From NCBI RefSeq assembly GCF_030272615.1, contig NC_081406.1, positions 191,401,891 to 191,465,890 on the forward strand: a stretch of 64,000 bases of DNA, written 5' to 3'. Position numbers and translations under genes: made by a program. Below, piece after piece: positions 59,536-64,000 of the stretch (within the stretch, counting starts at the first letter, position 1; each line of letters begins with the position of its first letter). The notes beneath the pieces were generated by a model. The model had not been told where the DNA came from. It saw nothing but the letters and a program-made list of their open reading frames with translations, and ran no database searches. The stretch comes from Cryptomeria japonica. Taxonomy: Eukaryota; Streptophyta; Pinopsida; Cupressales; Cupressaceae.

Positions 59536-59653
59536 TATAATTTTGTCCAATCTTGACGACATGGTGAATGGGGTTTAAACTCAAATGGGCAAATTGCCAC
59601 ACATTTATCTAGCAAGCAACCACACCAATCGAGCTAAACCTTAGGGGCATTAA
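59536..59653 (-). mobile_element. Partial second SINE head, minus strand
   Basis: A second copy of the head with the better A-box TAGCTCGATTGG and B-box GAGTTTAAACCCC, directly upstream (minus strand) of the complete copy and lacking its body. The two heads are about 85% alike by eye. Confidence 0.55.
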
Positions 59654-60162
59654 CAATAATTTTTAGTAAAAACAATTAAATTATAGATTATGTTTTTCTA
59701 ATCGACATTTTCAATCACCAAAAAATAACCCCATCGTTCGACATGAAATGTGGAAAACTATAGTGTGTTTTTTTTTAGCAAATCCAAGAAATAACCCTAT
59801 TGTTCAACATGAAACGTGGAAAACTTATACCTAAAATAGGGCTACTTCTTAGATATGTTGTGTATGTTTATTTGATCGACATTTTCAATCACATTCATTG
59901 ATCCATCATTAGAAAGAAGAAATGTTGATCAGATAAACATACACAACAAATCCAAGAAATAACCCAATTGTTAGACATGAGATGTGGAAAACTTATACTT
60001 ACAATAGGGTTATTTCTTGGATTTGTTATCTACATTTCCTTGATCAATATTTTCGATCACACTCATTGATCTATCATTAGAAAGAAGAAATATTGATTAG
60101 ATAAACATGCACAAATCATCTAAGAAATAACCTTATTGTTTGACATGAAATGTGGAAAACTA

Positions 60163-60298
60163 TGTTGACTTGGTTAGCACCTCCTTCAAGATTCACAAAA
60201 TGTGCTTCCTCTTGCCTCCTGTGGATCCTTGTCTCTGGCTGCTCTCCCATTCGTTGGTAGCTCGAGCTTTTGGCGTAACGACATTCGTGATTCCAACA
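60163..60298 (+). repeat. 5' LTR of TRIM 2
   Basis: 136 bp, TG to CA, preceded by AACTA and followed by two bases and the primer site. It contains TAGCTCGAGC, a weak A-box-like sequence. Confidence 0.9.
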
Positions 60299-60392
60299 AT
60301 TGGTATCAGAGTGTTGGGTTACGGGTTCGAATGCCAGGAGGCCTCCTTCATTCCGTCTGTGCGGAACCCTCAATCATTGCTGAGGGGGAGAT

Positions 60393-60528
60393 TGTTGACT
60401 TGATCAACACCTCCTTCGAGATTCGCGACGTGTGCTTCCTCCTGCCTCCCGTGGATCCTTGTCTCTAGCCGCTCTCTCGTTCGTTGATAGCTCGAGCTTT
60501 TGGCGTAACGACAACAGTGATTCCAAAA
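60393..60528 (+). repeat. 3' LTR of TRIM 2
   Basis: 136 bp following the polypurine tract. It ends AA instead of CA and is followed by AACTA. Confidence 0.9.
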
Positions 60529-61619
60529 AACTATAGAGTATGTATTTTAGCAAATCCAATAGATAAGCCTAGTGTTCGATATGAAATGTGGAAAACTTAT
60601 ACCTACAATAGGGTTATTTCTTGGATTTGTTGTGTATGTTTATTTGATCAATATTTTTGATCACACTTATTGATCCATCATTAGAAAGAAGAAATGTTGA
60701 TCAGATAAACATACACAACAAATCCAAGAAATAACCCTATTGTTCGACATGAAATGTGGAAAACTTATATCTACAATATAGTTATATCTTGGACTTGTTG
60801 TGCATGTTTATTGAATGAAAATTTTCAATCATACTCATTGATCCATCATTAGAAAGAAGAAATGCTGATTAGATAAACATACACAACAAATCTGAGAAAT
60901 AACCCTATTGCTCAACATGAAATGTGGAAAAGTTATACCTACAATATGGTTATATCTTGGACTTGTTGTGCATGTTTATCAAATGGAAAATTTCAATCAT
61001 ACTCATTGATCCATCATTAGAAAGAAATGTTGATCATATAAACATATACAACAAATCCAAGAAATAACCCTATTGTTCGACATGAAATATGAAAAACTTA
61101 TACCTACAATATGGTTATATCTTGGACTCTTGTGCATGTTATTAGATGGACAGTTTCAATCATACTCATTGATCCATCATTAGAAAGAAATGTTGGTTAG
61201 ATAAACATACACAACAAATCCAAGAAATAACCCTATTGTTCGACATGAAATGTGGAAAACTTATATACCTACAATATGGTTATATCTTGGACTTGTTGTG
61301 CATGTTTATCGAATGGACATTTTCAATCATACTCGTTGATCCATCATTAGAAAGAAATGTTGATCAGATAAACATACACAACAAATCCAATAAATAACCC
61401 TATTGTTCGACATGAAATGTGAAAAACTTATACCTAAAACAGGGTTATTTCTTGAATTTGCTATGTATATTTTTCTAATCGACATATTAGATCACACTCA
61501 TTGATCCATCATTAGAAAGAAGAAACATAGATCACATAAACATACACAACAAGTCCAAGAAGTAATCCTATTGTTCGACATAAACTGTGAAAAATTTATA
61601 CCTAAAATCAAATCTTCAA

Positions 61620-62985
61620 TATCTATCTTTTCATTATATAGATATTGACATTTATATCTTTTCATTATAGACATATTGACATTAGGAACCTCACTTTTAC
61701 TTTCACTTTAAATATTAAAAACTCAATCAATTAAAAGAGAAAGGAAAAAAGAGTGAAAAATATGAAAAAAACAAAATAAAAAATTTCACTATGGTGTCCA
61801 TGATTAACCATAATTTTCTTATTCTAAACCACTCCTTTATCTTTCCCGAAAGATCTCCACTTGTAGTTTGATTTTACAATACAGCACGGATTCCAGAAAA
61901 TTCCTCCGCCTGACTATAAGTACGTTTAAAACTACTTCTCTGCGCGCCCATGGTTCACTTTCACTTCACTTGTGTAAGCTGTAGTTAAGTTAAGTTCCTT
62001 GGACTCATTGTTTAAATCACTAACTAAAATAATTAAACAAATAAACATGCTTAGGGCGCCCACGGTAAAACCCTGGTAACGTAACGGCTATCCATTATTC
62101 TTTTCGAAAGGTGGGCCCAACTGCCCCGCTGCGCACTGAGGACAAAAGAATATTACGGTCGGATTGTGACACGTGTAAGGAAGCGGGACCCACAAAATAA
62201 AGTATGCGGGCCCGCGAAAAGGACTCGTAGCTGTATACCTATAAATTATAATGTCCTTCCTTTTCACGACTTACTCCCCGCTAACCGGCAAAAATACAAA
62301 ATTACCGGGTTAAATGCGGTCTGCAAGCCTGAGACATCGGTTTCCAAACCGACACGCGTCGGGATCGCTAGGCTCACGAAGGAGATAATTATTAGTTGAT
62401 AACTAAAATCCAAACGACAGTTGTCGGGATGGTGGCCTGCAGCTGACAGTTTTGGCAGGGTTGAAGTCCTGACCGCGGTTAAGGGGGGTGGTCCAGTTCA
62501 ATTATTACACAAAATGGGAGATGTGTGAGAGACGATTCTGCGGAAATAGCTTTGTACGGGGGGCACACGTCAGCTAAAATGATGATAACGAGAGGAGTAG
62601 AGAATAAATATAGTATTTGGGCAGAGTTTGTTGCAGGAAAGCTTATAATTAGAAGCCAGGACGTTGGAACCCAACAATACCCGATTGATTCAATCGCCCA
62701 ATCAATCAATCCCCTCATTTTGATCTACACGACTTACAACACAGTAGAATCCTCTGGAGTTGGAAGGTTTAGGGCAGCTCCGAGGATCTGATAGGTGAAA
62801 TACTGAGAATTTTCTGTTGTGACATTGGTTTTTTCTGGTGTGGATTTATTAGTGAGGGGTCTGGTCTTGGCTAGGGTTTCTGGCAAAATAATTGTTCAAA
62901 GATTTGGTTTTTGTAGGGTGAGGGGGAAAATGTTTGTTGGGGTTTGAAGGATTTTTTCGTTTTCCGGGGGGTTTTGGGCTGTAGG
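61620..62985 (+). promoter_or_regulatory. Promoter and 5' leader region of the FLZ gene
   Basis: Composition changes from AT-rich satellite to near-balanced G+C from about 62,050. GACACGTGTA at 62168-62177 contains a G-box (CACGTG, 62170-62175) and, on the minus strand, a perfect ABA-response core ACGTGTC. ACACGTCA at 62565-62572 is a second ACGT element. TATAAATT (62240-62247) and AATAAATATAG near 62,605 are TATA candidates; I cannot choose between them. A 5' UTR intron with donor at 62795 and acceptor at 62916 is possible but unproven. The ACGT elements suggest abscisic-acid or stress control, as reported for some FLZ genes. Confidence 0.5.
62170..62175. promoter_or_regulatory. G-box / ABRE-type element
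   Basis: CACGTG embedded in GACACGTGTA. The minus strand reads ACGTGTC, the consensus bound by ABF/bZIP factors. It lies about 810 bp before the start codon and about 70 bp before one TATA candidate. Confidence 0.5.
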
Positions 62986-64000
62986 ATGCTGGGGAAGCGT
63001 TCGAGGCCCATTCAGAGAAGGCAAAGTTTGTTTCGTCTGATGTCTTCGGAGAACGGGGAGGCTATTCATTATCAATCTGGTGCGAGCAAACCTAAAGCAT
63101 TTTTTAAGAGTCCTCGGCTCCTTATCATCTTCAATTGTAAGAAAATAGCGTTTCCTGAGGTAGGTGATTTGTCTGGAGGTACCAGAAGTCCTACATCTCC
63201 GCTGGATTATAGTAATAATCAGCGTAAGTCTCCCCGAGGGTTTGATCAGGGTGTAGGTCTTGGCATTCTTGCTGCTCTTCATAGTACTGAATTGAAAAGT
63301 GCTGTTTTATCTCCGAAGAGTTCGGAGTCTAGGAGTCAGGGGAAACCCTGTTGTAAGGCGAGCCAGCCCATTCCAATCGGATCCCCGAGACCGCTTGCTG
63401 AGCGGTTGGAAGAGGAAGAGCCGGCGATGGAGTATTCTGAGAGCTATACGTGTATTACGTCCCACGGCCCTAAAACCACTATACGGCAGATTTTTGATGA
63501 TCCTGCGGAGGCCGATGCAAGGAGCAGCAAATGTTGCCAATCGGCGGTTTTTGAGGCCTCCAGCTGCTGTTACTCAGACGTTCCAGATTTTCCTGATGAA
63601 GATTTTCTCAGCGTTTGTTGTCTCTGCAAGCGACAGCTGCGTCACGGAAAGGATATATACATGTACAGGTGTGTGTATATGTACACTTCAAACGATAAAA
63701 TGTTAGTGCATCCTTTTTTAAATATAAGCCCCGAGGATAACAAGGCAAAATTTGTCAGAAAAGATTATGCTATGCACCTCCTTCATCGATCACATCATCT
63801 GCACATTTTTTCAAATTGTCATTTGAGCTTACGGAGGGTGTCAGCTCTATTTTCGCGATTAAATGGAGAAGATAATTTACTAGATATACGTGTTCTGTAA
63901 CGGAAGTATACACAATGAATATATCTTAAAATGCTTATCCGATATACACAATGAATATATAACTTGTTTTTGTGCTCGCCATTTTTTGCAGAGGTGATAA
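62986..64000 (+). CDS. FCS-like zinc finger (FLZ, DUF581) protein, 3' end outside window
   Basis: FLZ proteins are plant-specific adaptors that bind SnRK1 kinase subunits in energy and stress signalling. Exon 1 is 62986-63668 and exon 2 starts at 63992. I chose ATG 62986 because M-L-G-K-R-S-R-P is the typical FLZ N-terminus; the frame upstream has no other ATG. Family motifs in order: S-P-T-S-P-L-D, G-L-G-I-L-A-A-L, Q-P-I-P-I-G-S-P-R, Y-T-C-I-T-S-H-G-P, I-F-D-D, then F-L-S-V-C-C-L-C (zinc cysteines 211 and 214) and G-K-D-I-Y-M-Y-R. Splicing the phase-2 intron restores R-G-D, the expected continuation; the second cysteine pair lies beyond 64,000. No stop or frameshift is seen. It is the only apparently functional gene in the window, possibly of the MARD1-like subgroup. 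Confidence 0.92.
63669..63991 (+). other. Intron 1 of the FLZ gene (323 bp)
   Basis: It begins GTGTGTGTATATG and ends CATTTTTTGCAG, obeying the GT-AG rule. It splits the Arg codon of the M-Y-R-G-D motif after two bases (AG|A), so the zinc-finger coding sequence is divided. The frame remains open through most of the intron, which makes naive ORFs run on to 63,900. Confidence 0.88.

Larger units (their letters stand above)
60163..60528 (+). mobile_element. TRIM (miniature LTR retrotransposon) no. 2, complete
   Basis: Two 136-bp direct repeats (60163-60298 and 60393-60528) flank a 94-bp interior. Both start TGTTGACTTG; the left ends TTCCAACA and the right TTCCAAAA (CA decayed). The primer site TGGTATCAGAG is at 60301-60311 and the polypurine tract TGAGGGGGAGA at 60381-60391. 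The target duplication AACTA lies at 60158-60162 and 60529-60533. The unoccupied sequence is seen in the monomer at 59,755-59,764 (GGAAAACTATAG). The LTRs differ at about 19 of 136 positions by eye. G+C is much higher than in the surrounding satellite. No coding capacity; ORFs through it are chance. Confidence 0.92.
59700..61610. repeat. Tandem satellite of inverted-repeat monomers
   Basis: About ten copies with a period of roughly 165-170 bp, apart from the TRIM inserted at 60,163. In the best monomers, arms reading TAAACATACACAACAAATCC and its complement pair over about 45 bp around a loop of about 30 bases containing GACATGAAATGTGG. The rest of the monomer is CACTCATTGATCCATCATTAG-like. 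GACATGAAATGTGG-type loops occur near 59,738, 59,808, 59,972, 60,142, 60,746, 60,917, 61,080, 61,242 and 61,410. The right-hand copies have more diverged arms. Confidence 0.85.

Noticed and set aside
60152-60468. Two overlapping ORFs of 83 and 88 codons as a small gene
   Set aside because: They run through TRIM 2 LTRs, primer site and polypurine tract; the apparent coding is a by-product of its higher G+C content.
59700-61610. Regular repeats resembling a CRISPR array
   Set aside because: The unit is about 167 bp, its inverted repeats are long, there are no unique spacers, and the context is a plant nuclear genome. It is a satellite.
62944-62985. Upstream start of the FLZ frame
   Set aside because: The frame upstream of 62,986 opens with TTG, has no ATG, and adds residues not typical of FLZ proteins.
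63669-63900. FLZ coding continuing to the stop at 63,898-63,900 without an intron
   Set aside because: Reading through loses the conserved G-D and the second cysteine pair; GT-AG splicing to 63,992 restores R-G-D.

Overview
The window looks like intergenic DNA from a large plant genome, most likely a gymnosperm and probably a conifer. It is AT-rich. Almost all of it is old, nested retroelements of plant type: Ty1/copia LTR elements primed by initiator-tRNA-Met, plant L1-type LINEs, tRNA-derived SINEs and TRIMs. It also holds a relic of a Penelope-like element, a class reported from conifers but otherwise rare in seed plants. The only gene that looks intact lies at the right edge. It is an FCS-like zinc finger (FLZ) gene whose second exon starts 9 bases before the window ends. 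The conifer assignment is an inference.

Layout. 1-2,839: AT-rich DNA with a complete 377-bp TRIM (893-1269) and an unrecognised broken ORF. 2,840-16,076: a tandem copia array (LTR-internal-LTR-internal-LTR) inside a single 5-bp target duplication. 17,433-24,505: nested antisense and sense LTRs, including two solo LTRs with target duplications, then a truncated copia element. 25,281-47,812: a higher-order satellite array split at 27,943 by an L1-type LINE. The LINE was itself entered by a 6.2-kb LTR element that has gag and a second long reading frame but no pol (30,738-36,949), and by an antisense solo LTR (about 40,158-41,486). A SINE with target duplication sits near the array's right end.

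47,812-59,653: AT-rich DNA with scattered relics. These are a LINE 3' fragment, a LINE-type RNase H domain, a TIR element with 8-bp target duplication, a solo LTR, a GIY-YIG endonuclease relic of a Penelope-like element, and duplicated SINE heads. 59,700-61,610: a tandem satellite whose roughly 167-bp monomers each contain a long inverted repeat, with a second TRIM inserted in one monomer. 61,620-64,000: GC content rises over the FLZ promoter, its first exon, one phase-2 intron and the start of exon 2.

How the parts relate. Target duplications and paralogous empty sites give a relative order: satellite, then LINE, then the pol-less LTR element; and foldback satellite, then TRIM. The copia-type LTRs of several families share two sequence modules near their 3' ends and the same primer site. 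The pol-less elements could therefore have borrowed machinery from the pol-bearing copia families nearby. This is inference. No retroelement here is intact enough to be autonomous. All homology calls were made by eye from motifs, without database searches.
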